Origin: Gordonia sp. OPL2
GTDB taxonomy: Bacteria; Actinomycetota; Actinomycetes; Mycobacteriales; Mycobacteriaceae
NCBI RefSeq assembly: GCF_003797825.1
Contig: NZ_RKME01000026.1
Coordinates: forward strand, 17,924 to 81,923
DNA: 64,000 nucleotides
Direction of reading: 5' to 3'
In this document: piece by piece, positions 49,007-58,702 of the stretch
Position numbering within the stretch: position 1 is the first letter of the stretch
Layout: the number at the start of each line of letters is the position of its first letter
The notes under the pieces: model-generated
What the model saw: the letters and a program-made list of their open reading frames with translations, nothing else
Told to the model about the DNA's origin: nothing
Database searches by the model: none
Program-made: the position numbers and the translations under genes

Positions 49007-50504
49007 TCCACGCGGGTTCATGGAGATCCCCAAGAAAGAGGCGCAGTACCGGCCGGTCGCCGAGCGGGTGCAGGACTGGCACGATGTCTACGCTCACCCG
49101 GACAACCCCTTGCGCGAACTGGGCGAGGTGTCCGAACAGGCGAGGCGCTGCATGGACTGCGGCATCCCGTTCTGCCACTCCGGCACCGCCGGATGTCCGC
49201 TGGGCAACCTGATCCCCGAGTGGAACGACCTCGTCCGGCGCGGACGGTGGGACGCGGCGAGCGCACGCCTGCACGCCACCAACAACTTCCCCGAGTTCAC
49301 CGGACTCGTCTGCCCCGCGCCCTGCGAGTCGGCGTGTGTGCTGTCGATCAGCGAGCCGACGACCGGCGGCAGCGTCACCATCAAACGGATCGAGAAGACC
49401 ATCGCCAGCGAGTCGTGGGCCGAGGGCATCATCGGTCCGGAACCGCCCGCGGCACGGTCGGGCAAGTCCGTCGCCGTCGTCGGATCCGGACCGGCGGGTC
49501 TCGCCGCGGCACAGCAGCTCACCCGGGCCGGTCACGACGTCACCGTCTACGAGCGCGACGACCGCATCGGTGGACTGCTGCGATACGGCATCCCCGAGTA
49601 CAAGCTGCCCAAATCCGACATCGACCGGCGGATCGCGCAGATGCGGGCCGAGGGGACCGAGTTCGTGACCGGCTGCGACGTCGGCACCGATCTGTCGGTC
49701 GCCGAGCTGCGGTCCCGGCACGAGGCCGTCGTACTGGCGATCGGCGCGATGGAGGCCCGCGACAACCCCGTTCCCGGCCGAGACCTGCGCGGGGTGCACC
49801 TGGCGATGGAACACCTCGTGCCGGCCAACCGCGAGTGTGAGGGCGACGGGCCGTCGCCGATCACCGCGGCCGGCAAGCATGTGGTCATCATCGGCGGCGG
49901 CGACACCGGAGCCGACTGCCTCGGTACCGCGCACCGGCAGGGCGCGGCATCGGTCGTGCAACTCGACTACAACCCCGAGCTCCCGAGCGACCGCGACGAC
50001 AGCCGGTCACCGTGGCCGACCTGGCCGCTGGTCATGCGGACATCGTCGGCGCACGCCGAGGGCGGCGAACGCAAGTATCAGGTCGCGGTGCAGCGATTCG
50101 TCGGCGACACCGACGGCAACGTCACCACCCTGGTGCTCGCCGAGGTCGAGGTGCGACGTGAGTCCGACGGTCGCCGCGTCGTCACACCGATCAGCGATGA
50201 GTTCGAGATCCCTTGCGACATGGCACTGTTCGCGATCGGCTTCTCCGGGGTGAGTCGCGGACCGCTGCTCGACGATCTCGGGATCGAGCCGAACGGACGG
50301 GGTGCGCTGTCGTGCGGCAGCGACTGGCAGACCGACGCGCCCGGCGTCTTCGTGTGTGGTGACGCCCATCGGGGGGCGTCGCTGGTCGTGTGGGCTATCG
50401 CCGAGGGCCGGTCGACGGCGCGAGCCGTCGACGAGTTCCTGATGGGTGAATCGGACCTGCCGTCGCCGGTGCGGCCGGCCGCGTTGCCGCTGTCGGTGCG
50501 GTGA
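48999..50504 (+). CDS. gltD: Glutamate synthase small subunit GltD
   Basis: Electron-entry subunit of GOGAT, 501 residues, passing NADPH electrons through FAD and 4Fe-4S clusters to GltB. N-terminal Cys clusters: CMDCGIPFCHSGTAGCPLGN and CPAPCESAC. FAD site VAVVGSGPAGLAAAQQL, NADPH site VIIGGGDTGADCLGT. The GTG start at 48999 lies within the end of gltB. Confidence 0.96.
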
Positions 50505-50558
50505 CCGCGCCGACAACGGACGCAACGCGCGCGGGATCGTCGGTTTCATTCTGTTCGC

Positions 50559-50575
50559 GACGGTGGGGGACCGTC
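50559..50575 (+). terminator. Hairpin after gltBD
   Basis: GACGGT-GGGGG-ACCGTC, a perfect 6-bp stem with a 5-nt loop, 55 bp after the gltD stop and before the pyk promoter. There is no strong T-run, only CTCTGACCTGCTCT after it. Confidence 0.4.
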
Positions 50576-50651
50576 CTCTGACCTGCTCTAACACCATGTG
50601 GCCGGCAGGTGACCACTCGCCACCGAGATAGAGATGGCGACCCAACCCGAC

Positions 50652-50657
50652 TAAGGT
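50652..50657 (+). promoter_or_regulatory. pyk promoter -10 box, leaderless
   Basis: TAAGGT lies 7 bp before GTG 50665, which would make the pyk transcript leaderless and supports that GTG as the start over the one at 50656. Confidence 0.45.
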
Positions 50658-50664
50658 GAACACA

Positions 50665-52098
50665 GTGACACGGCGTACAAAGATTGTCTGCACCCTCGGT
50701 CCGGCCACCAGCAGCGACGAGCGTCTCAAAGAGCTCGTCGAGGCGGGGATGGATGTTGCGAGGCTCAACTTCAGCCACGGCTCGCACTCGGACCACAAGT
50801 CCGTCTACGAGCGAGTGCGCAAGGCCGGCGACGCCTCGGGGAAGGCCGTGGGCATTCTCGCCGATCTGCAGGGACCCAAGATCCGTCTGGGCAAGTTCCG
50901 CGACGACGGTGCGCTCAACGGTGAGGTCATGTGGGCCACCGGCGACGAGGTCCGCATCACCGTCGACGATGTCGAGGGAACCCACGATCGGGTGTCGACC
51001 ACCTACAAGCAGCTGGCCGAGGATGCCTCGGTCGGCGACCGGTTGCTCGTCGACGACGGCAAGGTCGGATTGACCGCGACCGGCATCGACGGCAACGACG
51101 TGGTGTGCCGGGTGACCGAGGGCGGTCCGGTCAGCAACAACAAGGGGTTGTCGCTGCCGGGGATGAACGTGTCGGTGCCGGCGATGTCGGAGAAGGACAT
51201 CGCGGACCTGGAGTTCGCGCTCAAGCTGGGCGTGGACATGATCGCGTTGTCGTTCGTGCGCAGTCCGGCCGACATCGAGATCGTCCACGAGGTGATGGAT
51301 CGCGTCGGCCGGCGCATCCCGGTGATCGCGAAGCTGGAGAAGCCGGAGGCGATCGAGAATCTCGAGGCGATCGTGTTGGCGTTCGACGCGATCATGGTCG
51401 CGCGCGGCGACCTCGGTGTGGAGTTGCCGCTCGAACAGGTGCCACTGGTGCAGAAGCGTGCCATCCAGATGGCGCGGGAGAATGCCAAGCCGGTGATCGT
51501 GGCGACGCAGATGCTCGATTCGATGATCGAGAATTCGCGTCCGACGCGGGCGGAGGCCTCCGACGTGGCCAACGCCGTGCTCGACGGTGCCGACGCGGTG
51601 ATGCTCTCGGGTGAGACGTCGGTGGGCAAGTGGCCGATCGACGCGGTGCTGACGATGGACAAGATCGCGCGTGCGGTCGAGGGCGGTCCGCGTGATGTGC
51701 CTCCGCTGTCGCATGTGCCGCGGACCAAGCGCGGCATCATCTCCTACGCCGCCCGCGACATCGGTGAGCGGCTCGAGGTCAAAGCCCTCGTCGCGTTCAC
51801 CCAGTCCGGCGACACCGTGCGGCGGCTGGCGCGCCTGCATTCGCGGCTGCCGTTGCTGGCGTTCACACCGACCCAGGAGGTCCGTAGCCAGCTCGCGCTG
51901 AGTTGGGGCACCGAGACGTTCATCGTCGATCATGTCGACACCACCGACCACATGATCGACCAGGTCGATCAGCAGTTGCTGAAGATCGGTCGACTCGACG
52001 AGGGTGACGTGGTGGTCATCGTGGCCGGCGCCCCGCCCGGAACCGTGGGCTCCACCAACATGATTCACGTCCACCGCATCGGCGAACAGGACCACTGA
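50665..52098 (+). CDS. pyk: Pyruvate kinase
   Basis: Glycolytic enzyme, phosphoenolpyruvate plus ADP to pyruvate plus ATP, 477 residues from GTG 50665. TKIVCTLGPATSS, ARLNFSHGSH, LADLQGPKIRLG, the active-site IPVIAKLEKPEAIEN, MVARGDLGVELPLEQVP, the TQMLDSMIENSRPTRAEASD block and a C-terminal allosteric domain are present. A GTG at 50656 would add three residues. Order lgt-(gltBD)-pyk-tesB follows the mycobacterial map apart from gltBD. Confidence 0.97.
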   Translation: MTRRTKIVCTLGPATSSDERLKELVEAGMDVARLNFSHGSHSDHKSVYERVRKAGDASGKAVGILADLQGPKIRLGKFRDDGALNGEVMWATGDEVRITVDDVEGTHDRVSTTYKQLAEDASVGDRLLVDDGKVGLTATGIDGNDVVCRVTEGGPVSNNKGLSLPGMNVSVPAMSEKDIADLEFALKLGVDMIALSFVRSPADIEIVHEVMDRVGRRIPVIAKLEKPEAIENLEAIVLAFDAIMVARGDLGVELPLEQVPLVQKRAIQMARENAKPVIVATQMLDSMIENSRPTRAEASDVANAVLDGADAVMLSGETSVGKWPIDAVLTMDKIARAVEGGPRDVPPLSHVPRTKRGIISYAARDIGERLEVKALVAFTQSGDTVRRLARLHSRLPLLAFTPTQEVRSQLALSWGTETFIVDHVDTTDHMIDQVDQQLLKIGRLDEGDVVVIVAGAPPGTVGSTNMIHVHRIGEQDH

Positions 52099-52184
52099 CC
52101 GAAGCAATCGATCCCTGAGGCGTGACGAAGGGGCGCGGGAGGAGTCCCGTCGCTCCGCGAGTCGAGAAGTCTTCTTCTTTCGCC

Positions 52185-52227
52185 GGTCGAGTAGACGACG
52201 AGCGCAGCGAGGAGTCGTATCGAGACC
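52185..52227. repeat. REP-like element, family 1, copy A
   Basis: An imperfect inverted repeat beginning GGTCGAGTAGAC, with a CGAGCGCAGCGAG centre and ending GTCGTATCGAGACC. Copies B and C near tesB share its two ends. It lies between pyk and tesB and ends 30 bp before the tesB start. Confidence 0.75.
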
Positions 52228-52243
52228 CCCGCGCCCGAGGGCA

Positions 52244-52249
52244 TAGGGT
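52244..52249 (+). promoter_or_regulatory. tesB promoter -10 box, leaderless
   Basis: TAGGGT, 8 bp before the tesB ATG, directly after the REP-like element. Confidence 0.4.
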
Positions 52250-52257
52250 GTGCTCTC

Positions 52258-53133
52258 ATGACCGAACAATCCGCGGATCTCGGCAAACTCCTCGAACTCC
52301 TCGATGTCGAGCAGCGCGACGACGACCTCTTCCTCGGGCAGCACCCAGAGCAGAAGACCGCCCGCACCTTCGGCGGTCAACTGCTCGCCCAGGGGGTCAT
52401 CTCGGCGTCCCGCACCCTGACACGTGGCACACCGCCGGTGCATGCGTTGCACGCCCACTTCATCCGAGGTGGCGACGTCAGCAAGCCGATGGAGTATCGC
52501 GTCGCACGGTTCCGTGACGGGAAGGCGTTCGCCAACCGTCAGGTCACCGCGATGCAGGGCGGCGAAGAGATCTTCACGATGCTCGTCGCGTTCCAGGACA
52601 ACGCCGCCGGACTCGAGCACGCGGTCGAGATCCCACAGGTGCCGTACCCGGAGGAGTTGCCCCCGCTGGGCGAGCACTTCAAGGGATACGAGGACCGCAT
52701 CGCGACGTTCGTGAACGCGATGCACCCCATCGACATCCGCTTCGCCAACGACCCCACGTGGAAGGTGCGTGACGCGGGGGAGAAGCTCAAGGACAACCGG
52801 GTGTGGATGAAGACCGACGGCCCGATGCCCGACGACCCGATCCTGCACGTCGCCGCGATGTGTTACGCGTCGGACACGACCGTGCTCGACTCGATCATCA
52901 CCACGCACGGATTGTCGTGGGGCATCGATCGACTCTTCGCCGCCACCGTCAATCACTCCATGTGGTTCCACCGCGAGTTCCGGTTCGACGACTGGATGCT
53001 CTACGCCACCCGCTCACCGGTGGCGTCCGGCTCGCGCGGGATGGGTTCAGGAAGGTTCTGGATGCGCGACGGCACCCTGGCCACCTCGGTCGTGCAGGAG
53101 GCTCTCATCAAGTACTTCCCGCCGAAGAACTGA
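52258..53133 (+). CDS. tesB: Acyl-CoA thioesterase II TesB
   Basis: Double-hotdog thioesterase hydrolysing acyl-CoA, 291 residues. TFGGQLLAQGVISASRTL, HALHAHFIRGGD, the second-repeat AAMCYASDTTVLDSI with catalytic Asp, LDHSMWFHR-type NHSMWFHREFRFDDWMLY and SRGMGSGRFWMRDG are typical. It follows pyk, as in mycobacteria (tesB1). Confidence 0.94.
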   Translation: MTEQSADLGKLLELLDVEQRDDDLFLGQHPEQKTARTFGGQLLAQGVISASRTLTRGTPPVHALHAHFIRGGDVSKPMEYRVARFRDGKAFANRQVTAMQGGEEIFTMLVAFQDNAAGLEHAVEIPQVPYPEELPPLGEHFKGYEDRIATFVNAMHPIDIRFANDPTWKVRDAGEKLKDNRVWMKTDGPMPDDPILHVAAMCYASDTTVLDSIITTHGLSWGIDRLFAATVNHSMWFHREFRFDDWMLYATRSPVASGSRGMGSGRFWMRDGTLATSVVQEALIKYFPPKN

Positions 53134-53192
53134 GGCGCGCAGCCACCAGCGGTCCCTCGTCGGCGGTGCTCCTCCGCCGGTCGTTCTTCGTC

Positions 53193-53226
53193 GGTCGAGT
53201 AGACACCGGTCGGTCCTGTATCGCCG
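53193..53226. repeat. REP-like element, family 1, partial copy B
   Basis: Begins GGTCGAGTAGACACC like copy C, then diverges, keeping a TGTATCG segment in place of CGTATCGAGACC. A degenerate or truncated member of the family, 68 bp before copy C. Confidence 0.55.
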
Positions 53227-53260
53227 GTCGCGCACTCGCCGGTGTCGGTCTATTCTCGTC

Positions 53261-53306
53261 GGTCGAGTAGACACCGAGCCGCCAGGCGAGGCGTCGTATC
53301 GAGACC
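53261..53306. repeat. REP-like element, family 1, copy C
   Basis: Starts GGTCGAGTAGACACCGAG and ends GTCGTATCGAGACC, with the same outer ends as copy A and a variable centre. It lies just upstream of the small membrane protein at 53329. Confidence 0.72.
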
Positions 53307-53328
53307 CCCCGATGGCAGACTGTTCTCC

Positions 53329-53847
53329 ATGACCTCGGCCCAGCCGCCCCGGACCGATCCGATCCCGAATCAGCCTGCGCCTCACCCCGGACAGCCGCCG
53401 GTGCAGCCGCAGTATTGGCTGCAGTCCGGGCCGATGTTGCAGCAACGGACCTGGCAGCGCAGCACCCGTTCACCGATCATGGTGATCAGTTCTCTCGCCG
53501 GTCTGGCGTTCGCCGCGATCGCGGTCGTCGCGCTTCTGGTCGGATCGATCAACGCCTCCTTCTTCACCGCCCGAGGTGTCCTCGTGTGCCCGTCGGTCCC
53601 GGTGCAGCAGATGCAGATCGGACCGGGAACACCCGTGCAGATCGCCGATGAGCGTGGCACCGAGCTCGCGACGACCACGCTCGGGCAGCGCCGGACCGCC
53701 GAATCCGGTCGCTGCGAACTCCCCTTCAGCGCTCGCGACGTCGAGGCCGGACATGGGGGATATGTCGTCCGTGTCGGGAATGCCTTCCAGGAGACCGTGT
53801 CCGAGTCGGCCCTTGCCGCCGGAGTCGTGTTGCGACCCCTGGGTTGA
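53329..53847 (+). CDS. Hypothetical single-pass membrane protein
   Basis: 172 residues from ATG 53329; earlier in-frame starts lie inside the REP element. A Pro-rich cytoplasmic N-terminus, one membrane helix (about 50-72), then an exported domain with two Cys (VLVCPSVPVQ and SGRCELPFSA) that could form a disulfide. Family not recognised. Confidence 0.6.
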   Translation: MTSAQPPRTDPIPNQPAPHPGQPPVQPQYWLQSGPMLQQRTWQRSTRSPIMVISSLAGLAFAAIAVVALLVGSINASFFTARGVLVCPSVPVQQMQIGPGTPVQIADERGTELATTTLGQRRTAESGRCELPFSARDVEAGHGGYVVRVGNAFQETVSESALAAGVVLRPLG

Positions 53848-53888
53848 ATCCGATCGCGGGTCGTCCGGTGAGATGACACCGCGCGGGT

Positions 53889-53916
53889 TAGACTGCGGCG
53901 ATCTGTCCGACCGCAG
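53889..53916 (+). promoter_or_regulatory. Promoter and 5' hairpin of the BacA-like gene
   Basis: TAGACT (53889-53894) fits a -10 box about 45 bp before the start codon. CTGCGG-N12-CCGCAG (53893-53916) can form a stem in or at the start of the leader. The leader is too short for a cobalamin riboswitch. Confidence 0.35.
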
Positions 53917-53939
53917 CCGGCGGATGCCGAGGGGGGTTG

Positions 53940-55856
53940 ATGGAATACAGCATCGATTGGTCCACCGAGATCTGGACATCTCTGAGGTGGATCGTGATCG
54001 CCAGTGCGATATCGCTCGTCGCACTCGTGGTGGTGGGATTCCTCATCGCCCGGTTCACCCGCTGGGGGCAACAGTTCTGGCGGGTCAACGGCGACTTCTT
54101 CTGGGGACCCTCCACTCGCGTCGTCGCGTGGGCCTACCTTCTGGCCCTGCTGGTGTTCTGCATCTTCGGCGTGCGGATGACCATTCTGTTCTCCTATTGG
54201 GGCAATGACCTCTACACGTCGCTGCAGAACGTGGGCTCGGGCCTCACCGGACAGGGCTCCCAGGCCCAGCAGCTGATCGATGCCGGCAAGACGGGGTTCT
54301 GGCACTCGATGTGGGTCTTCGCGATCATCGCGACCGTGCATGTGGTGCGCACCCTGATCGAGCTGTACATCGGCGCCGCGTTCGAGATCAGGTGGCGTCA
54401 GTGGCTGACGTCCCACGCGACGGCGGATTGGATGAAGGGGAGTGCGTTCTATCGCAACCGCTTCGTCGACCTCGGCGACGACAGCAAGGACTCCGGCATC
54501 CAGCCGGGTATCGACAACCCGGACCAGCGCATCGAGGCCGACATCACGAACGTCGCCCAATCGAGCCGGTTGCTGCTGTTCAGTTCCGGTGGCTCGTCCA
54601 CGAACGGCGTGATCCCGGCTCTCGTGACCATCGTGTCGTTCACGCAGATCCTCTGGAACCTCTCCGGCCCCATGACCATCGGCGGCGTCGAGATCCCGCG
54701 GATGATGGTGTGGCTGGTGTTCATGTACGTACTCATCGCCACCGCGATCGCATTCTGGATCGGTCATCCGTTGATCCGGCTGAACTTCTGGCGCGAACGT
54801 CTCACCGCCAATTTCCGATACGCCCTCGTCCGGGTACGCGATGGTGCCGAGAACGTCGCGTTCTACCGCGGTGAGCGTGTCGAACACGACAATCTGATGA
54901 CCCGCTTCGGCGCTGTCATCGCGAATTACTGGCAGATCATCTACCGCAACCTGAAGTTCGTCGGCTGGAACTTCAGCATCACCCAGCTCTCGGTGGTGTT
55001 TCCCTATCTCGTCCAAGCGCCACGATTCTTCGAGGGCCGCATCAGCCTCGGTGACATGACCCAGACCGCCGATGCCTTCGGCAACGTGCACGACGCCCTG
55101 TCGTTCTTCCGGAACTCCTACGACGATTTCGCCGACCTGCGCGCATCGATCATCCGTCTCGACGGTCTCGAGGATGCCGACAAGAAATCGCGTGTGCTGC
55201 CGTCGATCGCCACCGCCGACCGCGACCGCGCGGTCCGCCTGACCGACGTCGACATCTCGACCCCGACCGGGGACGACCTGGTGAGCGACCTCAATCTGTC
55301 CCTGGATCCCGGCGACGCCCTCGTCGTCAAGGGCCGCTCCGGGTCCGGCAAGACCACTCTGCTGCGCGGGCTCGCCGGGTTGTGGCCGTTCGTCGACGGG
55401 GAGTTCACCCGACCGGCGGGCGATCGCACCCTGTTCCTCTCCCAGATCCCCTACATCCCGCTGGGCGATCTGCGCACCGCGGTCGCCTATCCCGCGTTGC
55501 CCGACGACGTCGGCGACGACGCCATCCGTGCCGCGTTGGAACAGGTGTTCCTGCCGCATCTGACGGGCCGGCTCGCCGACGAGGAGGACTGGTCGAAGGT
55601 GCTCTCGCCGGGCGAGCAGCAGCGAGTGGCGTTCGCCCGCATCCTGCTGACCCGGCCGGAGGTCGTGTTCATGGACGAAGCGACGTCGGCGGTGGACGAG
55701 GGACTCGAGTACTCGCTGTACTCGTTGATCCGCACCGAACTCCCCGACATCATCCTGGTGTCGGTCAGTCACCGCAGCACCACCGATCAGCACCACACCG
55801 AGGTGCTCGAGCTGACCGGCGGCGGCGCCTGGGAGCTTCGTCCGGTGGCCACCTGA
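53940..55856 (+). CDS. bacA: BacA/SbmA-like ABC transporter (Rv1819c type)
   Basis: 638-residue fusion of an SbmA/BacA-type membrane domain (about six helices in 1-380) and an ATPase. Walker A VKGRSGSGKTTLLRGL, signature LSPGEQQRVAFARI, Walker B VVFMDEATSAVDE and a switch His in VSVSHRSTT are intact. Size and layout match mycobacterial Rv1819c, a broad importer of cobalamin and hydrophilic peptides. ATG 53940 follows GAGGGGGG; a TTG three bases earlier is possible. Confidence 0.87.
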   Translation: MEYSIDWSTEIWTSLRWIVIASAISLVALVVVGFLIARFTRWGQQFWRVNGDFFWGPSTRVVAWAYLLALLVFCIFGVRMTILFSYWGNDLYTSLQNVGSGLTGQGSQAQQLIDAGKTGFWHSMWVFAIIATVHVVRTLIELYIGAAFEIRWRQWLTSHATADWMKGSAFYRNRFVDLGDDSKDSGIQPGIDNPDQRIEADITNVAQSSRLLLFSSGGSSTNGVIPALVTIVSFTQILWNLSGPMTIGGVEIPRMMVWLVFMYVLIATAIAFWIGHPLIRLNFWRERLTANFRYALVRVRDGAENVAFYRGERVEHDNLMTRFGAVIANYWQIIYRNLKFVGWNFSITQLSVVFPYLVQAPRFFEGRISLGDMTQTADAFGNVHDALSFFRNSYDDFADLRASIIRLDGLEDADKKSRVLPSIATADRDRAVRLTDVDISTPTGDDLVSDLNLSLDPGDALVVKGRSGSGKTTLLRGLAGLWPFVDGEFTRPAGDRTLFLSQIPYIPLGDLRTAVAYPALPDDVGDDAIRAALEQVFLPHLTGRLADEEDWSKVLSPGEQQRVAFARILLTRPEVVFMDEATSAVDEGLEYSLYSLIRTELPDIILVSVSHRSTTDQHHTEVLELTGGGAWELRPVAT

Positions 55857-56000
55857 TCCACGGCGTCGGACCGCCGAAATGCGGCTCTGACGTGACATTT
55901 TTACCGTTGGATTACCAATGTCGCCGATTGCTGCCCGTACGCCCGAACTGTCGGTACTGTGATGCCGACCACAACGTCGGGCAAAGCGAGGATTTCGGTC
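55857..56000 (+). promoter_or_regulatory. fadD upstream region
   Basis: A 144-bp gap with a locally AT-rich patch (55896-55920) containing the small inverted repeat TTGG-ATTA-CCAA. A TACTGT -10-like box at 55955-55960 would give a leader of about 35 nt. No TetR/FadR-type palindrome of normal length was found. Confidence 0.35.
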
Positions 56001-57836
56001 ATGGCGGAGACAGAACGCATCACATTTCCACATGAGAGCGGGGCCGCGGTGGCCACGCTCCCGGAGGCATTCCAGCAGACGGTGACCCTCCGTCCCGACG
56101 CGGTCGCCCTGCGCACCGTGGGCGGAATCCAACAGATCACCTGGGCGCAGTACGCTGCGCGGGTCGAGGCGATCGCCGGCGGTCTCGCCGCACTGGGCGT
56201 CGGCCATGGCGACACCGTCGGCATCATGCTGACGAACCGACCGGAGTTCCACCTCGTCGACACCGCGGCACTGCACCTCGGGGCGATCCCCTTCTCGATC
56301 TACAACACGAGTTCGCCCGAGCAGATCGAGTACCTGTTCGGCAACGCCGAGAACACGGTGGTGATCACCGAGCAGGTCTTTCTGCCCGCGATCCGCGCGG
56401 CGAACACCGCGGTGACGACCACCGTCGTCGTCGACGGTGCGGCCAGCGATGCGATGACGCTGGCCGAACTGGAGGCCACACCCGCGCCCGACGGTTTCGA
56501 TCTGGACGCCTCCTGGCGTGCCGTGCAACCGGAGGATCTGGCCACCCTCATCTACACCTCCGGCACGACCGGTCCGCCGAAAGGTGTCGAGATCACGCAT
56601 CGCAATGTGATCGCCCAGCTCGCCGCCCTCGAACAGCACGTCGAGGTCGGATTCGACGACCGGGTGATCTCCTACCTGCCGGCGGCGCACATCGCCGACC
56701 GCGTCTCGTCGCACGGGGCGAACATGGTCCGCGGTATCCAGGTCACCACCGTGCCCGATCCGCGTGAGATCGCCGCCGCACTGCCGGAGGTGCGTCCCAC
56801 CTTCTTCTTCGGCGTCCCACGTGTCTGGCAGAAGATCCGCGCCGGCATCGAGGCCAAGATGGCCGAGGAGTCCAGTCCGGTCAAGAAGAATCTCGCCGCC
56901 TGGGCGCTGGGCGCCGGAGCGGCGTCGGCGAAGGCACACCTCGACGGCCGCAGCGAAGGCCTGCTGGGCGGTGTCCAGCACGGCCTCGCCGACAAACTGG
57001 TGCTGCACAAGGTCCGTGCCGCGATCGGGATGGACGAGATCACCTTCGCCGGTTCGGGCGCGGCGGCCATCCCGGCCGAGGTCCTGCAGTTCTTCCTGGG
57101 ACTCGGGATCCCGGTGCTCGAGGTGTGGGGGATGTCGGAGACCACGGGCGTCTCCACCATGACCACGGCGGAGAACCTCAAGATCGGCACCGTCGGCAAG
57201 CCGGTGGCCGGAGTCGAGACCAAGCTCGCCGACGACGGCGAGCTCCTCATCCGCGGACCCGTGGTCATGCGTGGATACCGCAAGCAACCCGACAAGACCG
57301 CCGAGACGATCGACGCCGACGGCTGGCTCGCCACCGGCGACATCGCCTCCATCGACGCCGACGGCAACGTCACCATCGTCGACCGCAAGAAGGAACTGAT
57401 CATCAACGAGGCGGGCAAGAACATGTCGCCCACCAACATCGAGAACGCGATGAAGGCCGCGTCGTCGTTGATCGGTCAGGTCGTCGCGATCGGTGACGCC
57501 AAACCGTACGTGTCGGCGCTCGTCGTCCTCGATCCGGATGCGGCGGCCGCGCGGGCCAAGCACCTCAACATCCCCGACGCCGACGTCGCGGCCGTCGCGG
57601 GTCGTCGTGAGGTGATCGACGAGGTGACCGCGGCGATCCGCCAGGGCAACGGCACTCTGTCGCGGGTCGAGCAGATCAAGCGATTCACCATCGTGCCCGA
57701 CGCCTGGGATCCGGGAGGCGACGAGCTGACGCCGACGATGAAGTTGCGGCGCAAGCCGATTGCGACGAAGTACGCCGACCACATCGTCCAGATGTATGAC
57801 GACGAACCGGCCGCCGGCGTCGTCGACCTCAGGTAG
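56001..57836 (+). CDS. fadD: Long-chain fatty-acid-CoA ligase (FadD11-like)
   Basis: AMP-forming acyl-CoA synthetase, 611 residues from ATG 56001. ALRTVGGIQQITWAQYA near the N-terminus, P-loop YTSGTTGPPKGVE, FFFGVPRVWQKI, WGMSETTGVSTM, the TGDIASIDADGNVTIVDRKK hinge and the catalytic Lys in TPTMKLRRKP. The gene stops 6 bp from the convergent membrane-protein gene. Chain-length preference cannot be read from sequence. Confidence 0.92.
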   Translation: MAETERITFPHESGAAVATLPEAFQQTVTLRPDAVALRTVGGIQQITWAQYAARVEAIAGGLAALGVGHGDTVGIMLTNRPEFHLVDTAALHLGAIPFSIYNTSSPEQIEYLFGNAENTVVITEQVFLPAIRAANTAVTTTVVVDGAASDAMTLAELEATPAPDGFDLDASWRAVQPEDLATLIYTSGTTGPPKGVEITHRNVIAQLAALEQHVEVGFDDRVISYLPAAHIADRVSSHGANMVRGIQVTTVPDPREIAAALPEVRPTFFFGVPRVWQKIRAGIEAKMAEESSPVKKNLAAWALGAGAASAKAHLDGRSEGLLGGVQHGLADKLVLHKVRAAIGMDEITFAGSGAAAIPAEVLQFFLGLGIPVLEVWGMSETTGVSTMTTAENLKIGTVGKPVAGVETKLADDGELLIRGPVVMRGYRKQPDKTAETIDADGWLATGDIASIDADGNVTIVDRKKELIINEAGKNMSPTNIENAMKAASSLIGQVVAIGDAKPYVSALVVLDPDAAAARAKHLNIPDADVAAVAGRREVIDEVTAAIRQGNGTLSRVEQIKRFTIVPDAWDPGGDELTPTMKLRRKPIATKYADHIVQMYDDEPAAGVVDLR

Positions 57837-57842
57837 CGCCGA

Positions 57843-58550
57843 TCACGACCCTGTGGACGGTCGATCGTCGCGGCGGCGGCTCGCGATGATCGACCATCCC
57901 CAGATGATCAGCCACACCGTCATTCCACCCACCTGGATTCGTTGTGCCAGACCCAGGCGGTAGTCGCCGCTCAAATTGTCGGCCACGAGCATCCAGACCG
58001 TCGCCACGACGACGATCGCGAAGACGATCGTCCCGGACACCCGCAGCGGGGGCCAGATGCCGTCCCGGAACGCGGCGACGATCGCCGCGATCATCACGGT
58101 GAAGATCGAGAACACGGCGAGTGTGCTGGTGAGTGCGTGCACGTGATGCAGTTGCGGCAGGATTCCGCTCGGCTCGGAGGGACACCCGGCGTCGACGCCG
58201 GGGATGCACTCGATCGGCAGCAGCGCATCGGCGATGGTCGACGCGCCGAAGGCGGCGAAGGCGACCACGGCGCAGATCGCCGGGAAGCCACGCACGAGTG
58301 GCCGGGGGACCATCATGACCACTGCGGCCAGCATCGCGGCGCACGACGTCGTGATGTCTCCGGCGACATACACCTCGCGGTGGGGGCGATGGGCGGCGTC
58401 GAGCTCACTGAGGAAGCTCCGCAGCGGGTCGAGGGGACTCGGCCAGAGGAACTCCAGCACCCACGACGAGTAACAGATCCCGGCCAGCGCCACCAGGATT
58501 CCCGCGCTCACGACCCGGGCGGTGGCGGCCGGCGCGCCGGTGCTCGACAT
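57843..58550 (-). CDS. DUF998 family membrane protein
   Basis: 235 residues with about six hydrophobic spans and the WPSPLDPLRSFLSELDAAHR motif after the first helix, typical of DUF998 proteins (unknown function). ATG 58550 was chosen; the frame is open 27 codons further upstream without similarity. There is one Cys pair in an outside loop (IECIPGVDAGCPSE). Confidence 0.72.
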   Translation of the reverse strand: MSSTGAPAATARVVSAGILVALAGICYSSWVLEFLWPSPLDPLRSFLSELDAAHRPHREVYVAGDITTSCAAMLAAVVMMVPRPLVRGFPAICAVVAFAAFGASTIADALLPIECIPGVDAGCPSEPSGILPQLHHVHALTSTLAVFSIFTVMIAAIVAAFRDGIWPPLRVSGTIVFAIVVVATVWMLVADNLSGDYRLGLAQRIQVGGMTVWLIIWGWSIIASRRRDDRPSTGS

Positions 58551-58702
58551 CCGATCAGCGTATCCATGTCTCGCCCGATAGGTATGAGATGTGCGTCGTC
58601 GCCTCACACCTCCATCGCAGCGATCTACCATCGAGGCGGAGGTCGATCACCGTGCCATCCGATCGGCCGTCACTGTCAATCGCGACCCAGCGAGGAGATC
58701 CC

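Noticed and set aside
53848..53939. Cobalamin riboswitch before the BacA-like (B12 importer) gene
   Set aside because: Only about 90 bases are available and no B12-box was found; the single hairpin is not enough.
53382..57782. 1466-codon open frame antisense to the BacA-like gene and fadD
   Set aside because: It spans several well-supported genes and intergenic regions; an artefact of base composition.
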